Part shown: positions 16,352 to 25,834 of the stretch, one piece after another | Numbering within the stretch: position 1 is the first letter of the stretch | Layout: each line of letters opens with the position of its first letter | Source of the DNA: Lachnospiraceae bacterium | GTDB taxonomy: Bacteria; Bacillota; Clostridia; Lachnospirales; Lachnospiraceae | NCBI GenBank assembly: GCA_017463255.1 | Contig: JAFTPP010000032.1 | Location: 124,001 to 188,000 of the forward strand | DNA length: 64,000 nucleotides | Reading direction: 5' to 3' | Notes under the pieces: model-generated | Databases searched by the model: none | What the model was told of the DNA's origin: nothing | What the model saw: only the letters and a program-made list of their open reading frames with translations | Program-made: the position numbers and the translations under genes

Positions 16352-17350
16352 ATGGCCAGAAGAATTATTGAGACTTCTTTACAGGAAGAGGATATTGTAA
16401 TTGAAGGAAGCTTACGTCCCCAAGTTCTTAAGGATTATATTGGACAGGCAAAAGCAAAGGAAAGCTTAAAAATATATATTGAAGCAGCAAAATTAAGAGG
16501 TGAATCCTTAGACCATGTGCTTTTTTATGGACCACCGGGACTTGGTAAGACAACTCTTGCGGGAATTATTGCCAATGAAATGGGTGTTCATATGAAGGTA
16601 ACCAGTGGACCGGCTATTGAAAAACCGGGAGAAGTAGCTGCTTTACTGAATAATCTTCAAGAGGGAGATATTCTTTTTATTGATGAAATTCACCGTTTAA
16701 ACAGACAAGTGGAAGAAGTACTATATCCTGCTATGGAAGATTATGTCATTGATATTATGATTGGCAAAGGAGATTCAGCACGATCCTTACGACTTGATTT
16801 ACCTAAGTTTACTTTAATTGGTGCAACAACCCGTGCCGGATTACTGTCAGCACCCCTTAGAGACAGATTCGGCGTGATTCATCATCTGGAATATTATACG
16901 GTAGATGAATTGAAAGTAATTATTATGCATTCGGCAAAGGTATTAAATGTGGAAATTGAGCCTGAGGGGGCTTTAGAGCTTGCCAGAAGAAGCAGGGGTA
17001 CTCCGCGTCTTGCAAACAGAATCTTAAAGCGTGTACGTGATTTTGCTCAGGTAAAATATGACGGAGTCATTACGGAAAAGGTAGCTAAGGAAACCTTGGA
17101 TATTATGGAAGTGGATAAGTTGGGGCTTGATCAGATTGACCGTAATATTCTTAAGACGATGATTCTTAAATTTAACGGAGGACCGGTAGGTCTTGATACT
17201 TTAGCGGCTGCTATCAGCGAAGATTCCGGCACTTTAGAAGATGTATATGAACCTTATTTACTGAAAAACGGACTGATTAACAGAACTCCAAGAGGACGTG
17301 TGGCAACAGAATTAGCATATCGTCATTTAGGTCTTGAAATTCCTTTGTAA
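16352..17350 (+). CDS. ruvB: Holliday junction DNA helicase RuvB
   Basis: 332 residues. An AAA+ ATPase with Walker [11 protein letters not shown], Walker B DEIHRL, sensor 1 GATTRAG and arginine finger region APLRDRFG. The C-terminal winged helix ends with [16 protein letters not shown]. It drives branch migration with RuvA. The start at 16352 is chosen because TGGAG lies 6 bases upstream; a TTG at 16340 is in frame but has no site. Confidence 0.97.
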   Translation: MARRIIETSLQEEDIVIEGSLRPQVLKDYIGQAKAKESLKIYIEAAKLRGESLDHVLFYGPPGLGKTTLAGIIANEMGVHMKVTSGPAIEKPGEVAALLNNLQEGDILFIDEIHRLNRQVEEVLYPAMEDYVIDIMIGKGDSARSLRLDLPKFTLIGATTRAGLLSAPLRDRFGVIHHLEYYTVDELKVIIMHSAKVLNVEIEPEGALELARRSRGTPRLANRILKRVRDFAQVKYDGVITEKVAKETLDIMEVDKLGLDQIDRNILKTMILKFNGGPVGLDTLAAAISEDSGTLEDVYEPYLLKNGLINRTPRGRVATELAYRHLGLEIPL

Positions 17351-17361
17351 TTTGTTATAAT
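17334..17361 (+). promoter_or_regulatory. Promoter for zapA inside the end of ruvB
   Basis: TTGAAA (17334-17339), 16-base spacer, TATAAT (17356-17361). It gives a leader of about 50 bases before zapA. Confidence 0.6.
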
Positions 17362-17418
17362 AGATGTTGTATATGGGTATTTTTTAATGTCAACATTTTG
17401 TACAAGTGGGGTGCTAAG

Positions 17419-17814
17419 ATGTCTAACAAAACCGATACTGAAGTTATCATTGGCGGTAAAGTATATACTTTAAGCGGCTATGAGAGTGAGGAGTACTTGC
17501 AAAAGGTAGCCTCATATATTAATAATAAGCTTGCAGAATATTCGAAAGTAGACGGTTTTCGCAGATTGCCGTTGGATACTCAGAACGTTTTGTTGCAGTT
17601 GAATGTTGCCGATGATTACTTTAAGGCGAAGAAGCAGATTAGTGTTTTGGAAGAAGACATTCAGACTAAGGAAAAAGAATTATACGATTTGAAGCATGAA
17701 TTAATCGCTTCTCAGATTAAATTGGAGAATACTGAGAAGAATATGAAGAATCTTCAGAATGAATTAAACGAAGCGAATAAGAAGATAATTCGTATGGAAG
17801 CTGAGATGAAGTGA
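17419..17814 (+). CDS. zapA: Cell division protein ZapA
   Basis: 131 residues. The N-terminal ZapA domain (about 5-75) begins TEVIIGGKVYTLSGYESEEY. The C-terminal half is a long coiled coil (about 75-131) of Lys/Glu-rich heptads. It stabilises FtsZ protofilaments at midcell. The start at 17419 follows GTGGGG with 7-base spacing; a TTG at 17398 is less likely. It is longer than the ~85-residue B. subtilis protein because of its coiled coil, as is usual in Clostridia. Confidence 0.9.
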   Translation: MSNKTDTEVIIGGKVYTLSGYESEEYLQKVASYINNKLAEYSKVDGFRRLPLDTQNVLLQLNVADDYFKAKKQISVLEEDIQTKEKELYDLKHELIASQIKLENTEKNMKNLQNELNEANKKIIRMEAEMK

Positions 17815-17835
17815 GAATACATATGTGTGATAAAT

Positions 17836-17864
17836 AAAAGGTTGTCAATTGACAACCTTTTATC
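17836..17864. terminator. Terminator-like perfect 26-bp palindrome between zapA and U32 gene
   Basis: Positions 17836-17861 are fully self-complementary: AAAAGGTTGTC, AATT centre, GACAACCTTTT. T-rich sequence follows. It could end transcription or act as a partial terminator for the U32 gene, whose AGGAGG is 9 bases further on and which shows no promoter of its own. Confidence 0.7.
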
Positions 17865-17885
17865 TGATATAGGAGGTTTTTTTGC

Positions 17886-20021
17886 ATGATGAGCCATAAA
17901 GTTGAATTATTAGCACCGGCCGGAAGCTATCAGGCGTTCATCGGTGCAATGAATGCAGGCGCTGATGCCGTATATTTAGCGGGGAAGCAATTTGGTGCAC
18001 GAGCTTATGCAGATAATTTTTCTTGTGACGAATTGATACAAGCCCTTGATTATGCCCACTTATTCGGAAAGAAAATATATCTTACATTAAATACCTTGGT
18101 GAAAGATTCTGAGATAGATCAAATATATGATTATATTTTGCCTTTTTATGAACATGGTTTGGATGGTGTTATCGTTCAGGATTTGGGAGTTTTAAAATAT
18201 TTAAAAGAACATTTTCCATTATTGGAACTTCATGCAAGTACTCAGATGACCATTACAGGGGCTAATGGTGCCAATTATTTAAAACAGTTTGGAGTAACCA
18301 GAGTTGTTCCGGCAAGAGAGTTGTCTTTAACTGAAATTAAAGATATGAAAGAAGAATGTGGTCTTGAAATAGAAACTTTTATTCATGGAGCTATCTGTTA
18401 TTGTTATTCCGGTCAATGTCTGTTTAGTAGTCTGATTGGCGGAAGAAGCGGAAACAGGGGAAGGTGCGCCCAACCCTGTCGTCTTTCTTATGAATATGAT
18501 GGTATGAATCAACATTACTTAAGTCTTAAGGATATGTGTACCATAGAAATGATTCCTCAGCTTATTAATGCAGGGATTGATTCTTTTAAGATTGAAGGCC
18601 GTATGAAAAGACCTGAGTATGCTGCAGGAGTTACCGCTATTTATCGGAAATATATTGATCAGTATTATGAGAATCCTGATAAGCCTTTTAGAATTGATGC
18701 AAAAGATATGGATATATTGAATCAGTTATATATCAGAAAAGAAAGAAGTCTTGGATATTATGAGAAGCATAACGGTAAGGATATGATTACTCTTGATAAT
18801 CCGGCATATTCCGAAGTGTCACAAGCACTATTGGACCAAATAGGGGAACAATATTTAACCAAATTAAAACAACTGCCGGTGACTGCTTATTTGTATATGT
18901 CTGTGGGCATGCCATTAAGTCTGACCATTGTGCATGAAGAGTCAGGGGTCAGTGTTACAGTAGAGGGCAACGTGGTAGATGAAGCGAAAAATCAGCCTTT
19001 ATCGGAAGAAAACGTGATAAAACAGCTTACCAAAACAGGTAATACAGAGTTTTACTTAAAACAGATTGATATACAAATGGAAGGAAACTGTTTTTGTCCT
19101 GTTAAAGTGTTGAATGAGCTCAGAAGAAATGCTTTTGATAAGTTAAAAGAAGCCATGTTGTTGCCGTATATGCGTACTGCGGTAAAGCCGGAGTATGATA
19201 ATGCTAAATTGATTTATAACACAAGTAAGCCACATACTCATGTTTTAGTTTCAACTATGGAGCAGTTGGATACTGTATTAAATCAGTATTCTTGTGAAAG
19301 AATCTATGTAGAAGATTATCTTTTTAACGATAAAGAAATAGATATTGTTCTTCATAGAGGAAATGAGGTTCATATTTATATTGCCTTACCATACATTCTT
19401 AGGCAAAAAAGAAAAAATCAGTATAAAACAGTACTGAAGGAATTGTTGAACAGGTATCCTATTCATGGGATTCTGGTACGTAACTTAGAAGAAGTTGAAT
19501 TGTTAAATGAGCTGCAATGTGAACTGCCTGTTATTGCCGACCATACAATTTATACCTTTAATAAGAGTGCGGTTCATGCTGTATGTGAAAATGTAGCAGA
19601 TGAATATACATTGCCTGTTGAGTTGAATTTTAAGGAATTAATGGGAGTGGCATCGGATAAAGCAGAAATGTTAGTATATGGAAGAATTCCGGTTATGTTT
19701 ACTGCAAATTGTATATTGAAAACACGGAATAAGTGCAGTCATTCAAATGAAGTAATTTCCATAACAGACCGATATCATAAAAAATTACCTGTCAGAATGA
19801 ATTGTAGGGAATGTTATAATGTAATTTACAATAGTGTGGTATATTCTTTGCACAAAAAATCAGAAGATGTATCAAGAATTCCGGTGTTTGCAAACAGAGT
19901 TGCTTTTACTTTTGAAGACAGTAAAGAAGTAAAAGAAATTATGGACTATTATATGGGGATTTCAACACAGTTAGATTTGATAGAGTATACCAATGGCCAC
20001 TTTAACAGAGGAGTAGAATAA
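17886..20021 (+). CDS. Peptidase U32 family protein (RlhA-like rRNA/tRNA hydroxylase group)
   Basis: 711 residues. The N-terminal U32 domain begins VELLAPAGSYQAFIGAMNAGADAVYL and contains GRSGNRGRCAQPCR with conserved cysteines. A C-terminal DUF3656-like region follows, with more cysteines (NCILKTRNKC, CRECYN). Members once annotated as collagenases include RlhA and TrhP, which install hydroxyl groups on 23S rRNA or tRNA; the cysteines probably hold an Fe-S cluster. The long architecture matches RlhA best. ATG 17886 and 17889 are both usable after AGGAGG. Confidence 0.85.
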   Translation: MMSHKVELLAPAGSYQAFIGAMNAGADAVYLAGKQFGARAYADNFSCDELIQALDYAHLFGKKIYLTLNTLVKDSEIDQIYDYILPFYEHGLDGVIVQDLGVLKYLKEHFPLLELHASTQMTITGANGANYLKQFGVTRVVPARELSLTEIKDMKEECGLEIETFIHGAICYCYSGQCLFSSLIGGRSGNRGRCAQPCRLSYEYDGMNQHYLSLKDMCTIEMIPQLINAGIDSFKIEGRMKRPEYAAGVTAIYRKYIDQYYENPDKPFRIDAKDMDILNQLYIRKERSLGYYEKHNGKDMITLDNPAYSEVSQALLDQIGEQYLTKLKQLPVTAYLYMSVGMPLSLTIVHEESGVSVTVEGNVVDEAKNQPLSEENVIKQLTKTGNTEFYLKQIDIQMEGNCFCPVKVLNELRRNAFDKLKEAMLLPYMRTAVKPEYDNAKLIYNTSKPHTHVLVSTMEQLDTVLNQYSCERIYVEDYLFNDKEIDIVLHRGNEVHIYIALPYILRQKRKNQYKTVLKELLNRYPIHGILVRNLEEVELLNELQCELPVIADHTIYTFNKSAVHAVCENVADEYTLPVELNFKELMGVASDKAEMLVYGRIPVMFTANCILKTRNKCSHSNEVISITDRYHKKLPVRMNCRECYNVIYNSVVYSLHKKSEDVSRIPVFANRVAFTFEDSKEVKEIMDYYMGISTQLDLIEYTNGHFNRGVE

Positions 20022-20040
20022 AAAGTAAGGAGTGGAAGCT

Positions 20041-22842
20041 ATGATAGCTATGTCTAAATACATTTTTGTGTTATTTATATTGCTGTATACCTTAGATAGC
20101 TTCCGTGTCTTATTATGCAAAAGACCTGAAGAAAAGAGAGCTGTCTATGTAAGGCAGCTCTTTGAAATATCAGTTATACATATTTTTGCCTTTTGTGTTT
20201 TGTATGTAAAAAGTCAGAACTTTTATTATTTAATCTATGGTTTTGTATCTTTATTATTACTGTATGCTTTTTTATTCGTTTATAAATCCATATATAAAAA
20301 ACAGAATAAGCTTTTGGTTTATCATATTTGTTTCCTTTTATCCAATGGTTTCATTATGATTTCCAGAATCAATACACTGAAAGCAACAAGACAGCTTATT
20401 TTTGCCACTTTAGCTTTGTGCTGTATTATGCTTGTACCTGTGGTGGTACATAAATTCAGATTCCTTAAGAATTTAAGCGGTATCTATTCTGTTGTCGGTA
20501 TTGGTGCCTTAATGGGTGTGCTAATTATGGCTGAAACCATTAACGGTGCCAAAATTGCAGTTAATATTTACGGATTTACCTTCCAGCCGTCGGAATTTAT
20601 TAAGATTATTTTTGCTTTAAATTTGGCATCCTTATTATATAAGAATGCAAAGTTTGTGAAGGTGTCTTTATCAGCCCTTATTACATGTGTGTATGTGTTA
20701 GTGTTAGTTGCCAGCAGGGATTTGGGCTCAGCTTTGATTTTTGCGGTGGTTTTTGTATGTGTTTTGTACGTAGCAAGCGGCAAACCATTCTATTTTTGGG
20801 GAAGCTGTATATTGTTTGTGATAGCTGCTATGGTGGCGTATATTATGTTTTCTCATGTAAAAGTACGCGTAGATATTTGGATGAATCCTTGGCAGGATAT
20901 TGAGGGAAAAGGATACCAGATTATTCAGGCATTATTCTCCATGGGAATGGGAGGATGGTTTGGTAGTGGTTTGTTTGGGGGAATGCCAAGATATATCCCT
21001 TATGTGGAAGCGGATATGATATTCCCGGCTTTTGTGGAAGAATTCGGAATGATTTATGGAATCTGTTTGATACTTATTTGTCTGAATTGCTTCTTCCAAT
21101 TTAAGAAAATTGCTCTTTTAATAAAGGACCGTTTTTATAAACTTCTGGCAACCGGGCTATCAGTCACTTATCTTTTTCAAGTATTACTTACCATAGGAGG
21201 AAGTACCAAGTATATTCCGTTAACAGGAGTTACTTTACCTTTTGTAAGCTATGGTGGAAGCAGTGTCCTTACAACAGGAATTTTGTTCGCTTTTTTTGAA
21301 GGGTTATACTTAGTGCATTTAAAAGAACTGCAAGATAATGAGGAAGCAATAATCACGGACTCATTGATTGATTACATGTGTGACGAAGAGGAAGAGGATG
21401 ATGATTTTAGAACGGAAAGTAATTTTGAATCAGATAATGGAAGACATGAAATAGTATATTTGATGTTTGGATTTACTATTGTATTTATTGGACTAATCAG
21501 TTATCTCATTGTTTTTTTGGTAAAAGATAGTGGCAATGTTATTAAAAATGAATATAATGTGGGACGTGTAGATAAAAAAGCGGAATGTCAGATAAGGGGA
21601 AGTATTTTTGCTTCCCATGGTGAAACACTGGCAGTTACTTTAAAAGATGATACAGGCAATTTATATCGCAGTTATCCCTATGGTGAAGTGTTTTCCCATG
21701 TTGTAGGGTATCATACCCATGGAAAGTCAGGAATCGAAAGAAGTGAGAATTTTTATCTTTCCATGTGTAGTGAATCTGCTTTAGAACAGATAAAAGCAGA
21801 GTTAAAACAGAATAAGCTAAAGGCATATGATGTTGTTACTACTTTGGATGTAACATTACAACAGACAGCCTATGATTTGTTGGGAGAATATACTGGTGCG
21901 ATTATTGTTACACGTCCGAAGACAGGAGAAGTTCTGGCTATGGTATCAAATCCCGGGTTCAATCCGAATCAATTGGATGATATTTGGGGAAACTTAAGTG
22001 AATCACAAAAAGAATCTTCTGTATTTTTAAATAGGGCAACAGAGGGGTTATATCCGCCCGGATCGACGTTTAAAATTTTTACTTTATTAGAGTATATGAG
22101 AGAAAACCCTGAGCTATATAATGATTATACCTATGAGTGTTCAGGTACCTTTTTGTATGAACCATATTCCATACATTGTTATAATCATAAAGCACATGGG
22201 GTGCTTACTTTAAAAGAAGGTCTTGCAAAATCCTGCAATTGCATGTTCGCAGATATTGTATTAAATCTTCATATGAATTCGTTTACAGATACATTATCTG
22301 GAATGCTGTTTGGTGAGTTTTTGCCTCTGGACATTGCTTATGAAAAGAGTAGGGTTACGGTAAATGAAGAGTTGACTGTTCCAAAAAAGGTACAACTATC
22401 TATTGGTCAAGGGGATACATTGGTGACTCCTTTGCATATTTCTCTCATAACATCTGCCATCGCCAATAAAGGAGAATTAATGAAGCCTGTGTTGGTAGAT
22501 TATGTGACGGATGCTTATGGCAATGTTGTAGAGGATTCTTCGGCTACGGTTTATGAAGTGTTAATGAGTATGGAAGAATCCCAATTTCTTAGTGAATGCA
22601 TGAGAGAGACAGTTGTTTCAGGGACTGCGAAGGGGATAAATGAAGCATGGAATGCAGCAGGCAAGACTGGTTCAGCTGAGTATTCATCAACCTCTGACAG
22701 CAGTCATGCATGGTTTACGGGATTTGCTCCATTCGATAATCCTGAAATATGTGTTACTGTTTTATTGGAGGGAGCCGGTACCGGTGGAAGTTATGCGGTA
22801 CCCATTGCAGATAAATTGTTTGAAATATATTTTAACTTGTAA
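20041..22842 (+). CDS. Fused SEDS glycosyltransferase (FtsW/RodA) and penicillin-binding transpeptidase
   Basis: 933 residues in one frame. Residues about 1-435 are a polytopic SEDS domain. They carry the catalytic-region signature YVEADMIFPAFVEEFG, with its conserved Asp, and LPFVSYGGSS near the last helices. A cytoplasmic acidic linker and one membrane segment (about 475-497) lead to a class B PBP-like part. That part has RGSIFASHGETLA, a short pedestal, SxxK at STFK (Ser675), SCN at 731 and KTG at 875. Such proteins would polymerise glycan and cross-link it in one chain. It resembles the rodA-pbpA pair of actinobacteria joined together. Start ATG 20041 lies 8 bases after TAAGGAG. Confidence 0.9.
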   Translation: MIAMSKYIFVLFILLYTLDSFRVLLCKRPEEKRAVYVRQLFEISVIHIFAFCVLYVKSQNFYYLIYGFVSLLLLYAFLFVYKSIYKKQNKLLVYHICFLLSNGFIMISRINTLKATRQLIFATLALCCIMLVPVVVHKFRFLKNLSGIYSVVGIGALMGVLIMAETINGAKIAVNIYGFTFQPSEFIKIIFALNLASLLYKNAKFVKVSLSALITCVYVLVLVASRDLGSALIFAVVFVCVLYVASGKPFYFWGSCILFVIAAMVAYIMFSHVKVRVDIWMNPWQDIEGKGYQIIQALFSMGMGGWFGSGLFGGMPRYIPYVEADMIFPAFVEEFGMIYGICLILICLNCFFQFKKIALLIKDRFYKLLATGLSVTYLFQVLLTIGGSTKYIPLTGVTLPFVSYGGSSVLTTGILFAFFEGLYLVHLKELQDNEEAIITDSLIDYMCDEEEEDDDFRTESNFESDNGRHEIVYLMFGFTIVFIGLISYLIVFLVKDSGNVIKNEYNVGRVDKKAECQIRGSIFASHGETLAVTLKDDTGNLYRSYPYGEVFSHVVGYHTHGKSGIERSENFYLSMCSESALEQIKAELKQNKLKAYDVVTTLDVTLQQTAYDLLGEYTGAIIVTRPKTGEVLAMVSNPGFNPNQLDDIWGNLSESQKESSVFLNRATEGLYPPGSTFKIFTLLEYMRENPELYNDYTYECSGTFLYEPYSIHCYNHKAHGVLTLKEGLAKSCNCMFADIVLNLHMNSFTDTLSGMLFGEFLPLDIAYEKSRVTVNEELTVPKKVQLSIGQGDTLVTPLHISLITSAIANKGELMKPVLVDYVTDAYGNVVEDSSATVYEVLMSMEESQFLSECMRETVVSGTAKGINEAWNAAGKTGSAEYSSTSDSSHAWFTGFAPFDNPEICVTVLLEGAGTGGSYAVPIADKLFEIYFNL

Positions 22843-22865
22843 AATAAGTGAAAATAGTCTATACT
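22837..22865 (+). promoter_or_regulatory. Promoter for Nudix gene
   Basis: TTGTAA (22837-22842), 17-base spacer, TATACT (22860-22865). It overlaps the end of the SEDS-PBP gene. Confidence 0.5.
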
Positions 22866-22900
22866 AGCCGTAATGATACACCTAAACAGGAGGAAGGCTT

Positions 22901-23356
22901 ATGATAGAAGCGACTAGCTGTGGCGGTGTGGTGATTTTCCGAGGTAAGATATTACTTTTGTATAAGAATTATCGTAATAAATACGAAGGTTGGGTATTGC
23001 CAAAGGGAACTGTAGAGGCGGGCGAAGAGTTTAAGGATACCGCATTAAGAGAAGTACTGGAAGAGTCCGGTGCAAAGGCAACAATAGTAAAGTATATAGG
23101 TAAGAGTGAATATACCTTTACCGTTCCGGAAGATACGGTTAGCAAGGAAGTTCACTGGTATCTGATGATGGCTGACAGCTATTACAGCAAACCACAACGC
23201 GAAGAATACTTCGTTGATTCAGGTTTTTATAAATACCATGAGGCATATCATTTGTTAAAATTTTCAAATGAGAAGCAGATTCTTGAAAAAGCATATCAGG
23301 AATATTTGGAGTTGAAGAAGCAGAATCAATGGGGAATCAGAAAAAACATGAAGTAA
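22901..23356 (+). CDS. Nudix hydrolase
   Basis: 151 residues. The Nudix box runs from LPKGTVEAGEEF to REVLEESGA and keeps the metal-binding REVLEE. It hydrolyses a nucleoside diphosphate linked to another group. The ordering CGGVVIF, LPKG and the late YHEA block resemble Ap4A hydrolase or MutT-like housecleaning enzymes, but the substrate cannot be read from sequence. Start ATG follows AGGAGGAAG. It has its own promoter and a bidirectional terminator. Confidence 0.88.
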   Translation: MIEATSCGGVVIFRGKILLLYKNYRNKYEGWVLPKGTVEAGEEFKDTALREVLEESGAKATIVKYIGKSEYTFTVPEDTVSKEVHWYLMMADSYYSKPQREEYFVDSGFYKYHEAYHLLKFSNEKQILEKAYQEYLELKKQNQWGIRKNMK

Positions 23357-23392
23357 AAAAAGGGAGTTTCACGAAACAGTGAAACTCCTTTT
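23355..23392. terminator. Bidirectional terminator between Nudix and HD-GYP genes
   Basis: Arms GGAGTTTCAC (23363-23372) and GTGAAACTCC (23379-23388), with an A-run 5' and TTTT 3', between convergent genes. Confidence 0.88.
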
Positions 23393-23400
23393 GGTTTATT

Positions 23401-24462
23401 TTATAGAATTGCAATAATCTCCACATCCGGCATTTTGGTCATGTCAATAAGTTCATCACCATGCTTAATCAACGGTTTAGTTAAAGCATCCTGGTTAATT
23501 AGAATAACATCGCCAATCATACCGTTACTCAGTTTTACTGTTGCGCCTAAATGGATATTGGCGATACGGGACAGTATGGGTCTTAGAATCCAGTTCCCGA
23601 ATTTTTCAACGCCTATTTTTTGGAAATTTTTAATTACTTCAAAAGGATTTAATGCCGGCCTATAAGAACGTGCACTTGTCATAGCCACATAGGAGTCAAC
23701 AACTGCCATATACCTTGCAAAAATATCAATCTCATTATCCTTTAGTCCGCTTGGATATCCGGAACCGTCTGCACGTTCATGGTGCATGAGAGTAGCATTT
23801 GCAATACGCTCATTAATTCCTTTTTTGTGTAAAATATTATATCCTATAGTAGTATGAGTTTTCATTAATTCGAATTCTTCATCGGTTAATTTATCAGACT
23901 TCCATAAAATGTCTGCAGGCAATCTCATTTTACCAATGTCATAAAAGAATCCGCTAAGAGTTAACAGCCTGATATCTTCGTCATCAAGACCAAGCCAGAT
24001 ACCAAATACATTTGCAACCAATGCTGAATTAAGACTATGTGCATATGTAAGAACATCTTCGTTGGGCAACATGTTATAGAGCCAGTCTAATAACTGTTCA
24101 CGTGTTCTTGGAAGCATGGCAATATTGTCATGAATCTGCATCAGGTAAGTAAGATTAATAGGGGATTGATCATGTAAAAAACTATCAATCATATACTTGT
24201 AAGCATTAAGATTGTTAATATATACCCGCTCAAATTCTTTGTAATTTTTATTACAACGTACCCGTTCAAAGTGTGTAACCGCATAGTCGGATTCGTCTTT
24301 GATAGAAACACACATAACAGAATAGAGGGATAATTTGTTGATTGATTCTTCGGTTAAAACTGTATTTGCGGGGAGAATAATTTCCATAGTAGAAGAAAGA
24401 ACATCTTCTGCTAATTCCATACCCGGTTTAAGAGCCATTCTCGCAACTGAATACATAGACAA
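23401..24462 (-). CDS. HD-GYP domain protein with altered HD motif
   Basis: 353 residues. The C-terminal HD-GYP region (about 135-300) normally hydrolyses cyclic di-GMP. It has the first His at 142, HHERADGSGYP with the GYP signature, and downstream ligand histidines. However, the HD pair itself is Tyr174-Asp175 (FFYDIGKM) instead of His-Asp; a single C-to-T transition separates TAT from CAT. The N-terminal 130 residues have no recognised sensor domain. The minus-strand start ATG follows GGAGGTTG. It could be an inactive or metal-altered phosphodiesterase, or a c-di-GMP binding effector. Confidence 0.85.
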   Translation of the reverse strand: MSMYSVARMALKPGMELAEDVLSSTMEIILPANTVLTEESINKLSLYSVMCVSIKDESDYAVTHFERVRCNKNYKEFERVYINNLNAYKYMIDSFLHDQSPINLTYLMQIHDNIAMLPRTREQLLDWLYNMLPNEDVLTYAHSLNSALVANVFGIWLGLDDEDIRLLTLSGFFYDIGKMRLPADILWKSDKLTDEEFELMKTHTTIGYNILHKKGINERIANATLMHHERADGSGYPSGLKDNEIDIFARYMAVVDSYVAMTSARSYRPALNPFEVIKNFQKIGVEKFGNWILRPILSRIANIHLGATVKLSNGMIGDVILINQDALTKPLIKHGDELIDMTKMPDVEIIAIL

Positions 24463-24570
24463 CCTCCATCTTTTTGTAGTTAATTTAAGCGTAATTTATT
24501 TTATATAAAATGTCAATATTTTAAAATGCATTTGAATGTGTTACAATGTAAAAAATGGGAGTGAGAAAGA

Positions 24571-24888
24571 ATGCGTTTTTATAAACATCTTTATGTAGGG
24601 GAATCCTTAAAAAAGAAGAAAAACAGTATAAAATGGAAACTTAGAATGAATAAATTCTTGCCGGATGTTTTTATTGTTGTGTTAAGTCAGACGGTAAATG
24701 AAATTGAATTTTTCAAAGCCTTACAACTAAAACAACGCTATTTTAAAAGACAGGACTTATTTGTGGTTGGAATTGCGTCAAGTGAAGAAGAGTGTCAGGA
24801 AATAGTGGTTCAAATTGCGAAAGATTCTGCTTCGTCTCCTTACCCTTATGAATTGAAAAAATTTCTGATTTATCAGAATGGAGTATAA
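24571..24888 (+). CDS. Conserved small hypothetical protein
   Basis: 105 residues, soluble, basic at the N-terminus (GESLKKKKNSIKWKLR) with an alternating strand/helix pattern after residue 30. No motif is recognised. The start ATG follows GGGAGTGAGAAAG. It is followed after one base by the DUF2953 and GerW genes, so it probably belongs to a three-gene operon. It may be linked to envelope or sporulation through its neighbours; this is guilt by association only. Confidence 0.7.
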   Translation: MRFYKHLYVGESLKKKKNSIKWKLRMNKFLPDVFIVVLSQTVNEIEFFKALQLKQRYFKRQDLFVVGIASSEEECQEIVVQIAKDSASSPYPYELKKFLIYQNGV

Positions 24889-24889
24889 A

Positions 24890-25822
24890 ATGTTAAGTGT
24901 GTTACTGTTAATTTTGAAAATTATAGGCATAACAATAGCGGTTATTTTAGGATTACTTCTTTTGTTAGTTCTGATTGTTCTTTTTGTCGCAGTAAAATAT
25001 AAAGGAATTGCAGTAAAGCAAGGGGATGATATCAGGGCAGGATTTAAGGTAACCTGGTTATTTCATATTGTATCTGTTAAGGTTACTTTTGAGGATAAAG
25101 AACTTCGTTATTTTGTAAAAATATTCGGAATTCAGATTATGCCCAAGAAAGAGAAAGTGAAGGATAAGCATTCTGACAATGTTCAATCCAAGGCTGCAGA
25201 TGAGCTGAAGCCCGAAGAGCAGAAGACGCAAGAACAAAAGGCGGAAGAACAGAAGCCTGAAGAGCACAAGCTTGAAGAACATACATCAGATGAACAGTCC
25301 ATTGATGAAAAACAATCGGAAGAAAAATCAAACGATGAAAACCCACCGGAGAATCCGGATGATAGTAAAAAAAGTGTATTTAGAAAGATAATTGATAAAA
25401 TTAGAAATATTAAGTACACAATCAAGTCGATTTATGATAAAATAAAGAATATTTTAGAGAATATCATGTTTTACAAGAAGGTATTAACAAGCGAGCTTGC
25501 TCATACCTGTTATGCAAAGGTTAAAAAAGTATTATTTAAGCTTTTAAAACACATAGCCCCGCGTAAATTAAGAGGAAATCTTCTTATTGGATTTGAAGAC
25601 CCTGCAACGACAGGTCAGATACTTGGTTATATCTGTATGTTTTATCCCATTTACGGTAATAACTTAAATGTCAGAGCAGATTTTGAAAATAAGGTTTTAG
25701 ATGCTGATTTGAAATTTAAAGGTCGTATCAGACTCTATGTGCTTTTAGTTGGTGCATTGCGCTTGTGGAGAGATAAAAATATTAAGAAACTGATTGCTGT
25801 TTTAAAAAGAGGAAGACGGTAG
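24890..25822 (+). CDS. DUF2953 membrane-associated protein (YtfI-like)
   Basis: 310 residues. One N-terminal membrane segment (about 5-30) is followed by a DUF2953-type region, split by a Glu/Lys/Gln-rich insert (about residues 100-155, repeated EEQKxEE units). A conserved C-terminal part carries LIGFEDPATTGQILGY. In Bacillus the homologous ytfI precedes ytfJ, as here with GerW. Start 24890 is chosen because GGAG lies 6 bases upstream; an ATG at 24878 is in frame but overlaps the previous gene without a site. Confidence 0.8.
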   Translation: MLSVLLLILKIIGITIAVILGLLLLLVLIVLFVAVKYKGIAVKQGDDIRAGFKVTWLFHIVSVKVTFEDKELRYFVKIFGIQIMPKKEKVKDKHSDNVQSKAADELKPEEQKTQEQKAEEQKPEEHKLEEHTSDEQSIDEKQSEEKSNDENPPENPDDSKKSVFRKIIDKIRNIKYTIKSIYDKIKNILENIMFYKKVLTSELAHTCYAKVKKVLFKLLKHIAPRKLRGNLLIGFEDPATTGQILGYICMFYPIYGNNLNVRADFENKVLDADLKFKGRIRLYVLLVGALRLWRDKNIKKLIAVLKRGRR

Positions 25823-25834
25823 AAAGGAATTCAT

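Noticed and set aside
24463-24570. Promoter for the small gene at 24571
   Set aside because: A TACAAT -10-like box occurs at 24542-24547, but no acceptable -35 is found at the right distance.
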